Assembly (NCBI RefSeq): GCF_009908265.2
Contig: NZ_JAAATX020000011.1
Coordinates: 1 to 64,000, forward strand
DNA: 64,000 nucleotides
Direction: 5' to 3'
Source: Paragemmobacter amnigenus
GTDB taxonomy: Bacteria; Pseudomonadota; Alphaproteobacteria; Rhodobacterales; Rhodobacteraceae
Shown: positions 9,499-18,056 of the stretch, in pieces
Layout: each line of letters starts with the position of its first letter
Position numbering within the stretch: position 1 is the first letter of the stretch
Notes under the pieces: generated by a model
The model's input: the letters and a program-made list of their open reading frames with translations, nothing else
Told to the model about the DNA's origin: nothing
The model's database searches: none
Translations under genes and position numbers: made by a program

Positions 9499-10001
9499 GC
9501 CTGCGCCGCGTGATCAGACAGTTCTGCCTTGGCCGGCAGGGCGCGGCCTCGCTGGAATTCGTGGTGACGTTTCCCATCCTGTTCGTGATGTCGGTGCTGT
9601 CGATCAACCTGTCCTTCACGATGGTGCAGGCGACGCTGCTTGAGCGGGCGCTTGATCTGACGGTGCGGGATTTGCGGCTGGGCAATATCACCAATCCGGC
9701 CATGGCAGAGCTTGAGCAGGCGATCTGCGACCGGATGGTCATTCTGGGCAATTGCCGCGGGTCGCTGACGCTGGAATTCACGCTGGTCGATCCTGTGACC
9801 TTTTCGGTGCCGCCCCGGATGGGCCCCTGCTCGGTGCGCGACGCAGAGGCCGAACTGGCGCGCGCAGGCCAGAGCTATGCCACGGGGGGGCAGAACGAAC
9901 TGATGCTGGTGCGGGCCTGTGTGGAAGTGGAGAACATCATCGTCCGGTCGGGCAACATGCAGCTTTACGCGCGATCCGCCTATGTCGTCGAACCGGAATG
10001 A
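9495..10001 (+). CDS. TadE-like pseudopilin (copy 1)
   Basis: 168 residues, starting at the ATG of an ATGA overlap with the vWA gene. The N-terminus has a short basic leader followed by RQGAASLEF and a hydrophobic helix, matching the TadE pattern of Gly, four residues, Glu-Phe that prepilin peptidase recognises. The C-terminal part has conserved Cys (ICDRMV, GNCRGS, GPCSVRD, RACVEVE). It shares the block 'TF..PP..GPC..RD' and 'QN(E/D)LML(V/I)R.C' with the protein at 17520-18056, so the two are paralogues. Likely a minor pseudopilin acting with its vWA and TadF neighbours. Confidence 0.82.
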   Translation: MSLRRVIRQFCLGRQGAASLEFVVTFPILFVMSVLSINLSFTMVQATLLERALDLTVRDLRLGNITNPAMAELEQAICDRMVILGNCRGSLTLEFTLVDPVTFSVPPRMGPCSVRDAEAELARAGQSYATGGQNELMLVRACVEVENIIVRSGNMQLYARSAYVVEPE

Positions 10002-10002
10002 C

Positions 10003-10596
10003 ATGATGCGGGACAGGGGATTGCGGGCGGCGGTCCGGCGGTTTTTGCGTGACAGCGGCGCCAGTGCGACGGCGGAGATGGTGATCGCGGTCGCGACGCT
10101 GAACATGATGATGGGGGCGTTCTTCCTGTTCTGGAAGGCCTTTGGCGCCCATGCTCTGGCGGACCGGACTGCCTTTACCGTCAACGATCTGGTGACGCGG
10201 CAGAGGGGAGTGGAATTGCAGCGCCCGCTGCTGGACGGGCTGGAGCGGATGGCGGAGTTCATGCTGGATGCGGATCAGGACATCTCGGTCCGGTTCACGC
10301 AGGTGACCTTTCGCAAGGAACGGCCGACCGACCCCTCTGCCAAGATCATGATCGACTGGAGTTATTCGCCCTGTGGCGAGTTGCCGGCCGCGGTTGCGGG
10401 GGACGGGTTCGACGTCGCCTCGCTGCCCGTCATGGCCGAGAACGCGACGATGATCATTACCGATATCGAGGTGCCGTTCTGGTCGCCCATGCCCATGATC
10501 CCGTCAATGACGTTCGAGCGGCGGGCGGTGTCGGTCTACCGGTTCGAGCCGCGGTTCAATCTGGCCGGAGCGGGCGGGAGCAGTTGTTCCGATTGA
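10003..10596 (+). CDS. TadF-like pseudopilin (copy 1)
   Basis: 197 residues from ATG 10003, one base after the TGA of the TadE-like gene. A basic stretch (RDRGLRAAVRRFLRDSG) precedes GASATAEMVIAVATLNMMMG, a TadE/TadF-type single N-terminal helix. The remainder contains a block 'SYSPCGELPA' and 'ITDIEVPFWSPM' that aligns by eye with 'SYSPGNSVGA' and 'LVEVTVPYAPL' in the minus-strand paralogue at 16954-17520. It is the last gene of the RTX-vWA-TadE-TadF run. An in-frame ATG at 9982 could extend it by seven residues. No T-rich terminator follows, although GACCACC and GGTGGTC after the stop can pair. Confidence 0.78.
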   Translation: MMRDRGLRAAVRRFLRDSGASATAEMVIAVATLNMMMGAFFLFWKAFGAHALADRTAFTVNDLVTRQRGVELQRPLLDGLERMAEFMLDADQDISVRFTQVTFRKERPTDPSAKIMIDWSYSPCGELPAAVAGDGFDVASLPVMAENATMIITDIEVPFWSPMPMIPSMTFERRAVSVYRFEPRFNLAGAGGSSCSD

Positions 10597-10648
10597 GACC
10601 ACCCGTCGAGAGCGGTTTGCGGTGGTCCGGCAGAAGGTTTGGGGAAAG

Positions 10649-10723
10649 TGGCAGCCCGTAGGGGAGTCGAACCCCTCTTCCCAGGTTGAAAACCTGGTGT
10701 CCTAACCGATAGACGAACGGGCC
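10649..10723 (-). tRNA. tRNA-Glu (anticodon UUC)
   Basis: Reverse strand folds as a complete cloverleaf: acceptor GGCCCGT with ACGGGCT, T-arm AGGGG-TTCGACT-CCCCT, anticodon stem CCAGG/CCTGG around loop TTTTCAA giving anticodon TTC, discriminator G, and CCA encoded in the genome (10649-10651). Confidence 0.95.
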
Positions 10724-10783
10724 GCGGTCAGTGCGGCGGTGTCTAATGGGGCCACGGGTGACTCGCAAGAGGGAAAATGCGCC

Positions 10784-12535
10784 TCAGGCGCGGGCGGCGT
10801 CCTCGAGGCGCAGTTGCACCTTGGTCTGGCCGTTCCAGTGGTTCAGTTCCAGCCGTCCTGCAAGGTGGAAGCGGGCGTGCCCGCCTTCGGACAAAGCGGG
10901 GCCGAGGGGGGTGTCGAAGGCGCCGAAGGCGACGGCTTCGAGCTTGGGGCCCAGCCCGTCGCCGAAGGTCAGGCGCAGGTGGGATTCGCCCATGCGGCGG
11001 GCGCTGACGGCCATGGCGGCAAAGGCGAAGCGGGGGGCGGGGGCCGAGGCGCCGAAGGGGCCGGCCTCTTCCAGCTTTTCCACCAGCGCGCGGTCGGCGG
11101 CGGCGGGCATCAGAAGGCCGTCCAGCTTCAGGTCGGCGGGGCCGGTCGTGCCCGCGCCCTGACGGGCGAGCAGGTCGGAGAGGCGGTCCATGGCGGCGGC
11201 GAGTTTGGCTTCCTCGACCGTCAGGCCCGCGGCCATGCGGTGGCCGCCGCCCTTGAGCAGCAGCCCTTCGGCGGCGAGGCGGTGGACGGAGGCGCCAAGG
11301 TCGACGCCCGAGACGGAGCGGCCCGATCCCTTGCCGATGCCGCCGTCGAGGCCGATCACCACGGCGGGGCGGTTGGTCGCTTCCTTGAGCCGCGAGGCGA
11401 CGATGCCGACGACGCCGGGATGCCAGCCTTCCCCCGCCGCCCAGACGAGGGGGGCGTCCAGACCGCGCGATTCCGCCTGTGCAAGTGCCTGATCGCGCAC
11501 GCGCATTTCGATGTCGCGGCGTTCTGTGTTCAGCTCGTCCAAACGGGCGGCGAGGGCCTTTGCCTCGGCCTCGTCCTCGCAGCACAGGAGGCGCGCGCCG
11601 AGGTCGGCGGCACCGATGCGGCCGCCTGCGTTGACGCGGGGGCCAAGGAGGAAGCCGAGGCTGTAGCAGGTGGGGGCGGTGTCCATGCGGGCGATGTCGG
11701 CAAGGGCGCGCAGGCCGATGCGTTCGCGGCGCGCCATGACCTTGAGCCCCTGCCGCACGAGGGCGCGGTTGACGCCTGTCAGGGGGGCGACATCGGCCAC
11801 GGTGGCAAGCGCCACGAGGTCGAGAAGCGCCATGAGATCAGGGCCTTGCACCCCTTCGCCGCGGAGTTGGCGGTTGGCTTCGACCAGCAGCAGGAAGACG
11901 ACCGAGGCGGCGCAGAGATGGCCGAGGGAGCCATCCTCGTCCTGCCGGTTGGGGTTCACCACGGCGAGGGCAGGGGGCAGCGTCTCGGCCCCGAGGTGGT
12001 GGTCGAGGACCACAACGTCGGTGCCTTTTTTTACAGCGGAATCAATGGGTTTGTGCGAGAGTGTGCCGCAGTCCACGCAGATGATGAGGTCGTTCTGTTC
12101 GGCCAGCGCCTGCATGGCGGGGACGTTTGGGCCGTAGCCTTCGTCGATGCGGTCGGGGATATAGAGGGTGGCGTCGCGGCCCATGGCGCGGAGCCAGACG
12201 ATGAGGAGGGCGGCGGAGGAGCCGCCGTCGACGTCGTAATCGGCAAAGATTGCGATTTTCTGGCGGGCGCGGACGGCGTCGAGGAAGCGGGCGGCGGCGC
12301 GGCCCATGTCTTTCAGCGTGAGCGGGTCGGGCAGCAGGTCGCGCAGGGCGGGCGCGAGGTAAGCCATTGCATCGGCAGGGGAAACGCCGCGTTTGACCAG
12401 CGTCAGGCAGAGTGCGAGGGGCAGGCGGGTGGATTGGGCCATGGCTTCGGCCAGACGGTCCTCGTCCGCGGTCGGGCCGATCCAGCGGCGGCCTGTGAGC
12501 GAGGTTTCGACGGAGAGGAAGGCGCGGGTGGTCAT
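10784..12535 (-). CDS. recJ: Single-stranded-DNA-specific exonuclease RecJ
   Basis: 583 residues from the ATG giving MTTRAFLSVETSLTGRRW. RecJ degrades ssDNA 5'-3' in recombination and mismatch or base-excision repair. The DHH phosphoesterase motifs are visible: ADYDVDGG near residues 98-105 and LDHHLGAE near 177-184, followed by the DHHA1 region with GGGHRMAAG in the C-terminal third. The length fits the family. A 12-residue upstream extension in frame was not chosen because RecJ homologues begin close to the chosen Met. The downstream side carries tRNA-Glu on the same strand; upstream lies a hairpin-rich gap. Confidence 0.95.
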   Translation of the reverse strand: MTTRAFLSVETSLTGRRWIGPTADEDRLAEAMAQSTRLPLALCLTLVKRGVSPADAMAYLAPALRDLLPDPLTLKDMGRAAARFLDAVRARQKIAIFADYDVDGGSSAALLIVWLRAMGRDATLYIPDRIDEGYGPNVPAMQALAEQNDLIICVDCGTLSHKPIDSAVKKGTDVVVLDHHLGAETLPPALAVVNPNRQDEDGSLGHLCAASVVFLLLVEANRQLRGEGVQGPDLMALLDLVALATVADVAPLTGVNRALVRQGLKVMARRERIGLRALADIARMDTAPTCYSLGFLLGPRVNAGGRIGAADLGARLLCCEDEAEAKALAARLDELNTERRDIEMRVRDQALAQAESRGLDAPLVWAAGEGWHPGVVGIVASRLKEATNRPAVVIGLDGGIGKGSGRSVSGVDLGASVHRLAAEGLLLKGGGHRMAAGLTVEEAKLAAAMDRLSDLLARQGAGTTGPADLKLDGLLMPAAADRALVEKLEEAGPFGASAPAPRFAFAAMAVSARRMGESHLRLTFGDGLGPKLEAVAFGAFDTPLGPALSEGGHARFHLAGRLELNHWNGQTKVQLRLEDAARA

Positions 12536-12914
12536 GGGGATTGGAGTGCCGCAAAGCGGGGTGCGGCGCAAGGGGAGCCGTGCCGCAGGCTGTGCAGGCG
12601 GCTGTGCCGCAAAGTGTCAGCACGCAGCGCACGGTGGGGGTGGGGGTGCAGAGGACCGACGCGAAACTGTCCGGTGGACAGTTTCGCCGGTCCGATCGCG
12701 GCTGAGGCAACGAAGCCGCGAGGGGTTGTCCACCCGCTCTGCCGGTCTGGGCACGGGAAGCGCCCGCCCCGGTGGGGGCGCTTGTCGCCCCCACCGCCCG
12801 GGGGGCGGGGGCGGCCCGTGCGGGGGCGCACGGGCGGGACAGGTGGACGCTTGGTCGCGGCGCGTGCGGCGATGGCCGCACGCTTTGGAGACGGTGCAGC
12901 AGGCCGTCTCGCCC
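12536..12914. repeat. Hairpin cluster between recJ and glpX
   Basis: A 379-base gap without a credible gene but with four strong palindromes: a 12-bp perfect stem with a three-base loop at 12661-12687 (GCGAAACTGTCC arm), an 11-bp stem at 12770-12796 (CGGTGGGGGCG arm), a 9-bp stem at 12814-12835 and a 9-bp stem at 12862-12883. No T runs follow them. They lie downstream of recJ's start and after the glpX stop region, so one or more may end the glpX transcript. They look like composite REP-type elements. Confidence 0.75.
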
Positions 12915-13880
12915 TTACTTCAGCGGGCTGCGATAGGTCATGCGGCGGACGGAGCCGGTCTTGGAGCGCATCAGGATCGTCTCGGTCGTCACGGCGGTCG
13001 GTTCGCGCTTGATCCCCGAGAGGAGCGAGCCGGTCGTCACGCCGGTGGCGGCGAAGATGACGTCGCTGCGGACCAGATCGTCGCGCGTATAGACGCGGTC
13101 GAAATTGGTGATGCCGGCCTTGCGGGCGCGGGCGCGTTCGTCATCGTTGCGGAACAGCAGCTTGCCGAAGAACTGCCCGCCCATGCATTTCAGCGCCGCC
13201 GCCGCCAGCACGCCTTCGGGCGCGCCGCCGGAGCCCATATACATGTCGATCCCCGTCACCTCGGGTTCGGCGCAATGCATGACGCCTGCCACGTCGCCAT
13301 CGGTGATGAGCCGGATCGCCGCGCCGGTGGAACGGATTTCCTTGATCAGCTCTTCATGGCGGGGGCGTTCGAGGACGCAGACGGTGATGTTCTCGGTCGA
13401 GCAGCCCTTGGCGGCGGCCAGCGCCGAGACGCGTTCTGAGGGCGTCATGGTCATTGTCACTGTGCCCGGCTTGTAGCCCGGGCCGATGGCGAGTTTTTCC
13501 ATGTAGACGTCGGGGGCATGCAGGAGCGTGCCGCGCGGGGCCATGGCGATGACGGTGAGCGCGTTGGGCATGTCCTTGGCCGTCAGGGTGGTGCCTTCGA
13601 GCGGGTCGAGCGCGATGTCCACCGCGGGGCCGTTGCCGGTGCCGACCTCCTCGCCGATGAAGAGCATCGGGGCCTCGTCCCGCTCGCCTTCACCGATCAC
13701 CACGACGCCCGCGATGTCGAGGAGGTTCAGTTGGTCGCGCATCGCATTGACGGCGGCCTGATCTGCGGCCTTTTCGTCCCCGCGACCGATCAGCCGCGCA
13801 GAGGCCAGAGCCGCCGCCTCGGACACGCGGGCGAGACCCAGAGAGAGCAGACGGTCCTGGAATTCGTCCTTGTCGGCCAT
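12915..13880 (-). CDS. glpX: Class II fructose-1,6-bisphosphatase
   Basis: 321 residues. Hydrolyses fructose 1,6-bisphosphate in gluconeogenesis; in phototrophic or autotrophic relatives the class II enzyme can also act on sedoheptulose 1,7-bisphosphate. The lithium-sensitive phosphatase metal motif DPLEGT is at residues 92-97, and GEGERDEAPML upstream supplies metal-binding acids. ATG at 13880 is preferred over GTG at 13889 because AAGGAG sits eight bases upstream of it. The gene stands alone, with hairpin-rich spacers on both sides. glpX next to hom and recJ is a familiar order in Rhodobacteraceae. Confidence 0.95.
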   Translation of the reverse strand: MADKDEFQDRLLSLGLARVSEAAALASARLIGRGDEKAADQAAVNAMRDQLNLLDIAGVVVIGEGERDEAPMLFIGEEVGTGNGPAVDIALDPLEGTTLTAKDMPNALTVIAMAPRGTLLHAPDVYMEKLAIGPGYKPGTVTMTMTPSERVSALAAAKGCSTENITVCVLERPRHEELIKEIRSTGAAIRLITDGDVAGVMHCAEPEVTGIDMYMGSGGAPEGVLAAAALKCMGGQFFGKLLFRNDDERARARKAGITNFDRVYTRDDLVRSDVIFAATGVTTGSLLSGIKREPTAVTTETILMRSKTGSVRRMTYRSPLK

Positions 13881-14223
13881 GCGGGGCACTCCTTCGGCTG
13901 GCGGTTCGGGCCTGCCTTAGCGAAGGGGGCAGGGCGGGGCAAGCGTGGTGGCGCTAACGGGGTGTCGGGGGTTTTCTGACGGGGGGGCGATTGACCATGC
14001 CGCGCAAGGTCGGGTTCCGGCCCGTGCCCGAAGCACGGGCCGCGCGCGCCCCGCCCCCCGGGGGCGCGCGCATCCGCGCACTCCCCGGCGGGACGCGCGC
14101 GGCCCTACCGGCGGAGGGTCGAAACGTGCCACTGGCACCTTTCGACCCTCCTTGCACTTTCGGATCATGCCACTGCCCGGGTTGAGAGGGAGGTCCCGGG
14201 TCAGGCCCGGGACGGGGCTTGCG
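13881..14223. repeat. Hairpin cluster between hom and glpX
   Basis: A 343-base gap with no gene and four perfect palindromes in tandem: 14019-14041 (9-bp stem GGCCCGTGC, five-base loop), 14042-14071 (11-bp GCGCGCGCCCC stem), 14114-14150 (11-bp GAGGGTCGAAA stem, then a 5-bp inner stem GTGCC) and 14193-14213 (8-bp stem of the CCCGGGTCARGCCCGGG family also found at 21615-21691). The 14193 hairpin begins 11 bases after the hom stop on the minus strand and could end that transcript. Confidence 0.8.
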
Positions 14224-15522
14224 TCAGACTTCCTCGATCCGGATCGCCACGGGATTGCCCACCACCACACCCGTCGCGGCGAAGGTGGAGAGCGCATGTG
14301 CGATGTCGGCGGGGGCGGCCTTGTGGGTGACGATAAGGACGATGGCCTTGTCATCCGCCTCGTCCGGCTGGTTGATCTGGCGCATCTGGTCGATGGAGAT
14401 GCCCGCCTCGCCGATGCAGGTGGCGACCTTGGCCAAGGCACCCGGTTTGTCGAGCAGCGTCATCCGCAGGTAATAGGGCGCAGGCGTCGCGGATTTCGCG
14501 GCGACGGGTTCGACAAGGCTGGTGGCGGGGCGACCGAAGGTCGACAGGCGGAAACCGCGGGCGAGGTCGATCACGTCCGCCATCACCGCGCTGGCGGTCG
14601 GGCCTTCGCCCGCGCCGGGGCCGCGCAGGACGATCTGGCCCACGCTGTCGCCTTCGAGGACGACCATGTTGGTGCCGCCCTGCAATTGCCCAAGCGGGCT
14701 TTCGGCGGGGACGAGGCAGGGGGTCATGCGCTGTTCCAGCCCGCGGCCCGTCATCTGGGCCACGCCCAGAAGCTTGATGTGATAGCCCATGTCGTCGGCC
14801 ATGCGGATGTCCTCGATGGACACGTTGCCGATGCCTTCGAGTTCCACCCTGTCAAAGCTGACCTTCGTGCCGAAGGCGATGGCGGCGAGGAGCGAGAGCT
14901 TGTGGCCCGCGTCGATGCCGCCCACGTCGAGGTTGGGGTCGGCCTCGAGATATCCCAGCTGGCGGGCCTCTTCGAACACGGTTTCATAGGGGAGGCCCGC
15001 GTTCTGCATCCGCGTGAGGATGTAGTTGCACGTGCCGTTCATGACGCCCATGACGCGGCGCATCTGGTTGGCGGCGAGCCCTTCGGTCAGGGCCTTGATG
15101 ACGGGGATGCCGCCCGCGACGGCGGCCTCGAAGCGGATGACGCGGCCGGCGGCTTCGGCCGTTTCGGCGAGGATCTGGCCGTGATGGGCGAGAAGGGCCT
15201 TGTTCGCGGTGACGACGTCCTTGCCGGTGGCGAGGGCGGCTTCGGTGGCCAGTTTGGCGGGGCCTTCGTGGCCGCCCATGACTTCGACGAAGACATCCAC
15301 GTCGTCGCGTTTGGCCAGTGCGACGGGGTCGGTTTCCCAGGCGTAGCCCGACAGGTCCGCGTCACGGTTTCTGGACCGGTCGCGGGCCGAGACGGCGGTG
15401 ATGGTGACGGGGCGCCCGGCGCGGGCGGCGATCAGGTCGGCGTGTTTCTGGACGATCTTGACGACGCCGATGCCCACGGTTCCCAGACCGGCAAGACCGA
15501 GGCGGAGGGGGGCGGCGGGCAT
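14224..15522 (-). CDS. hom: Homoserine dehydrogenase
   Basis: 432 residues from the ATG giving MPAAPLRLGLAGLG; two further Met codons lie 4 and 5 codons upstream. NAD(P)H-dependent reduction of aspartate semialdehyde to homoserine, leading to threonine and methionine. The Rossmann motif GLGTVGIG is at the N-terminus, the catalytic region contains NGTCNYIL, and a C-terminal ACT domain (about the last 85 residues, LDKPGALAKVATCIGEAGISI) predicts feedback inhibition by threonine. The length matches the monofunctional enzyme. The small lipoprotein gene upstream on the same strand is 91 bases away. Confidence 0.96.
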   Translation of the reverse strand: MPAAPLRLGLAGLGTVGIGVVKIVQKHADLIAARAGRPVTITAVSARDRSRNRDADLSGYAWETDPVALAKRDDVDVFVEVMGGHEGPAKLATEAALATGKDVVTANKALLAHHGQILAETAEAAGRVIRFEAAVAGGIPVIKALTEGLAANQMRRVMGVMNGTCNYILTRMQNAGLPYETVFEEARQLGYLEADPNLDVGGIDAGHKLSLLAAIAFGTKVSFDRVELEGIGNVSIEDIRMADDMGYHIKLLGVAQMTGRGLEQRMTPCLVPAESPLGQLQGGTNMVVLEGDSVGQIVLRGPGAGEGPTASAVMADVIDLARGFRLSTFGRPATSLVEPVAAKSATPAPYYLRMTLLDKPGALAKVATCIGEAGISIDQMRQINQPDEADDKAIVLIVTHKAAPADIAHALSTFAATGVVVGNPVAIRIEEV

Positions 15523-15613
15523 GGGAGACTCCATCATGGATCGAACCCCGCCCTGTTAGCCTGTCGCGGCGGGCTGTGCAACGCGCGGGGCAGGATTGGC
15601 GATGTCGCCCGTC

Positions 15614-15826
15614 TTACGGGGTGGTGGCGGCGCGGCTGCGGAGCGCGTCGCCGCGCGATTGCAGGGCGGCGGCGGCCTCGGCGTTCAGGGTGGGGCTGGT
15701 GGTGGCGAGGATCTCTTCCACCGGCAGGAGCGGGGGGGCGGGGGCGGTGGCATCGCTGTGGATGAAGCCGGGATCGGCGCATCCGGCGAGAAGGGGCAGG
15801 CAGAGAAGGGCGAGGATCAGGCGCAT
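15614..15826 (-). CDS. Small lipoprotein upstream of hom
   Basis: 70 residues. The signal peptide MRLILALLCLPLLAGC ends in a clear lipobox (LLAGC), so the mature protein should be a lipid-anchored periplasmic peptide of about 55 residues. The C-terminal half (TLNAEAAAALQSRGDALRSRA) looks alpha-helical. I do not recognise a functional family. Longer frames upstream to 16030 exist but would bury the signal peptide, so the ATG at 15826 was taken. Same strand as hom, 91 bases ahead of its chosen start. Confidence 0.75.
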   Translation of the reverse strand: MRLILALLCLPLLAGCADPGFIHSDATAPAPPLLPVEEILATTSPTLNAEAAAALQSRGDALRSRAATTP

Positions 15827-15936
15827 GCGGGCCTCTGGCGCGGTTTGGCCGATCCTAGCCGCGCCGGAGGGGGAAAGGAAAGGGGCGGCCCTTGCGGTAC
15901 CGCCCCCTCTTTGTCCTGTGACCGGTGTGCCGCGCT

Positions 15937-16848
15937 TCAGTGGGCGGGGCGGATGAAGGTGCCGTTCCGGAGTTCGGTCATGGCCTGCCGGATCTCGGCA
16001 TCGGTGTTCATCACGATGGGGCCGTGCCATGCGACGGGTTCCTGGATCGGCGCGCCGGAGATCAGGAGGAACCGGATGCCGTCGGGGCCTGCGGTCACCG
16101 TCACCTCGTCGCCCGTGCCGAACTGGACCAGCGTGCGGTCGCCGGACATGTCGCGGATGTTGACCTCTTGGCCGCGCACCTCTTTTTCCAGCAGCACGCC
16201 CTGGGGGGCGCTGGCGTCGCGGAAGGTGCCCTTGCCTTCGAAGACATAGGCGAAGGCGCGGCGGTAGGTGTCGATCCTGAAGGTCTTGCGGCGGTTCGGG
16301 GGGACGTAGATGTCGAGATACTGGGGATCGGCGGCGATGCCGTCGACGGGGCCGGTCTTGCCCCAGAAGCTGCCGACGATCACCTTCACGATGGTGCCGT
16401 CGTCATCCATGATCTCGGGGATGTCCTTGCCCTTGACGTCCTGATAGCGCGGCGCGGTCATCTTGAGGGACGACGGCAGGTTCGCCCAGAGCTGGAAGCC
16501 GTGCATCTGGCCCTTGGCGTTGCCGCGCGGCATTTCCTGATGGAGGATGCCGGAGCCTGCGGTCATCCATTGCACGTCGCCGCCCTTGAGCAGGCCATGA
16601 TTGCCGAGGCTGTCGCCATGTTCGACGGCACCTGCGAGGACGTAGGTGATGGTTTCGATCCCGCGATGGGGATGCCAGGGGAAGCCGCGCATGTAGTCGC
16701 GCGGGTCTTCGTTGCGGAAATCGTCGAAGAGCAGGAAGGGGTCCATCCGTTCGGGATCGCCGAAGCCGAAGGCGCGGTGCAGGTGGACGCCCGCCCCTTC
16801 ATAGGTGGGCTGGGCGCGGTTTTCGTGGATGACGGGACGGATGGACAT
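15937..16848 (-). CDS. Pirin family protein
   Basis: 303 residues, a bicupin of the pirin family. The N-terminal cupin carries the iron-binding set FPWHPHRGIETITYVLAG followed by HGDSLGNHG and a Glu in ILHQEMP. Some pirins have quercetin dioxygenase activity and others act as redox-sensing regulators; nothing here decides between them. The C-terminal cupin (RAFAYVFEGKGTF) is present. The gene is monocistronic as far as can be seen; its neighbours are the hom lipoprotein downstream and the TadF-like gene upstream. Confidence 0.9.
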   Translation of the reverse strand: MSIRPVIHENRAQPTYEGAGVHLHRAFGFGDPERMDPFLLFDDFRNEDPRDYMRGFPWHPHRGIETITYVLAGAVEHGDSLGNHGLLKGGDVQWMTAGSGILHQEMPRGNAKGQMHGFQLWANLPSSLKMTAPRYQDVKGKDIPEIMDDDGTIVKVIVGSFWGKTGPVDGIAADPQYLDIYVPPNRRKTFRIDTYRRAFAYVFEGKGTFRDASAPQGVLLEKEVRGQEVNIRDMSGDRTLVQFGTGDEVTVTAGPDGIRFLLISGAPIQEPVAWHGPIVMNTDAEIRQAMTELRNGTFIRPAH

Positions 16849-16953
16849 GGGGACACTCCGGTGTTCGCGTTGACCGGAAGGTAGGGGCGCGGGGCGTGGC
16901 GGGCAATCCCGCCCGCTTGCAGGCCCTTCGTGCCGTGGCGCACAGAGGGCGGG

Positions 16954-17520
16954 TCAGCAGTTGGTGTTCAGGCAGAGCGTGGGCAGGAAGCGGGGACGCA
17001 TCGCCACGGTTTCCTCCAGCCGCGTGACGGGCAGGATGTCGGTGAGCGGGGCATAGGGCACCGTCACCTCGACCAGCACGACATTCGAGCCCACCGCCAT
17101 CATCGGCAGTTCCGCGACCACCGCCCCCAGCCCGTCGGGTGTGAGCGCGCCGACCGAATTGCCCGGGGAATAGGACCAGAGCACCTGAAGCCCCGTCGCA
17201 CCGGTCGGCCCGTCCGAGATGCGGCGGATGCTGGAGAAGCGCAGGTCCGCGTCGGTGTCGGTGATATATTCGAGGATACGCTCCAGCCCGTCGAGGAAGG
17301 CGGGGGTGGCGGGGATCATCTCGCGCGAGAGCATGTCGGAGATGGCATAGCTGGCTTTCTGCACCTCGTTCTGGGTGCGGAAGGCATCCCAGAAGGTGAA
17401 GAAGCCCGTCATGCCCAGCACCATGACCGGCAGGATGATGATGGATTCCACCAGAAGCGTACCGGACCGGTCGCGGCGGAAGCGGCGCAGCAGGGCGCGG
17501 GGAAACCGGGGGCGGGGCAT
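16954..17520 (-). CDS. TadF-like pseudopilin (copy 2)
   Basis: 188 residues. A basic leader (PRALLRRFRRDRSG) precedes GTLLVESIIILPVMVLGMTGFF, a single N-terminal helix of TadE/TadF type in which Glu occupies the usual +5 place. Its start overlaps the stop of the TadE-like gene by one base (TGATG). The C-terminus ends with two Cys (CLNTNC). It is the paralogue of the protein at 10003-10596 and the last gene of the minus-strand triad. Probably a minor pseudopilin of the Tad system. Confidence 0.8.
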   Translation of the reverse strand: MPRPRFPRALLRRFRRDRSGTLLVESIIILPVMVLGMTGFFTFWDAFRTQNEVQKASYAISDMLSREMIPATPAFLDGLERILEYITDTDADLRFSSIRRISDGPTGATGLQVLWSYSPGNSVGALTPDGLGAVVAELPMMAVGSNVVLVEVTVPYAPLTDILPVTRLEETVAMRPRFLPTLCLNTNC

Positions 17521-18056
17521 CAGCTCGGCTCGTTCACATAGACGGAGGAGACGGCCAGCGCGTAGCCGCCCATCGCGTCGAATTCGATGGGCAGGGCGTA
17601 GCCGGAGGTGGGGAACATCGCATCCACCGCGATGCAGACGCGGATCAGCATCAGATCGTTCTGCTGGCCGGGGACGATGTCCGTTACCGGCTGGATGATC
17701 GAGGTGTCGCGCGTCACGCAGGGCGTGCCGGGCGGGGGCAGGTCAAAGGTGGTGCGGTTGATCCGCAGGATGTCGACGGCGGTGTTGATGTAGCAGTTCT
17801 CGATCAGGAAGGTCCGGTCGCAGACGTCGCGGCGCAGCGTTTCGGCGGTGGGATTGGCATAGAGCCCCAGCCGCAGGTCGCGGATCACCATGTCGGTGGC
17901 GCGGTCGATGCTGACCCAGCGCACCATCATCAGGCCGCTTTCGAGGGCGGCGATGAAGACGGTGAAGAGCAGCGGCACGAGGATCGCGAATTCGACGGTT
18001 GCCGTGCCGTCGTCGCGGCGCAGGAAGCGCCGGAGGAGGTTCGGGAGCGGGGCCAT
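17520..18056 (-). CDS. TadE-like pseudopilin (copy 2)
   Basis: 178 residues from the ATG at 18056 that overlaps the vWA stop by one base. RRDDGTATVEFAILVPLLF gives the classic TadE cleavage pattern, Gly followed by four residues and Glu-Phe. Cys residues (DVCDRTF, ENCYIN, GTPCVTRD, IRVCIAVD) match those in the plus-strand paralogue at 9495-10001. A longer frame upstream is the shadow of the vWA gene. Likely an assembly or minor pilin component supplying the TadE function missing from the main locus at 34-46 kb. Confidence 0.85.
   Translation of the reverse strand: MAPLPNLLRRFLRRDDGTATVEFAILVPLLFTVFIAALESGLMMVRWVSIDRATDMVIRDLRLGLYANPTAETLRRDVCDRTFLIENCYINTAVDILRINRTTFDLPPPGTPCVTRDTSIIQPVTDIVPGQQNDLMLIRVCIAVDAMFPTSGYALPIEFDAMGGYALAVSSVYVNEPS

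Noticed and set aside
10597-10640. Terminator after the TadF-like gene
   Set aside because: GACCACC and GGTGGTC can pair, but the loop is long and no T run follows.
12042-12881. 279-codon minus-strand frame upstream of recJ
   Set aside because: Overlaps recJ in another frame and runs through hairpin DNA; Arg/Pro-rich peptide without a family.
10739-13012. 757-codon plus-strand frame
   Set aside because: Antisense to recJ, which has all RecJ motifs on the other strand.
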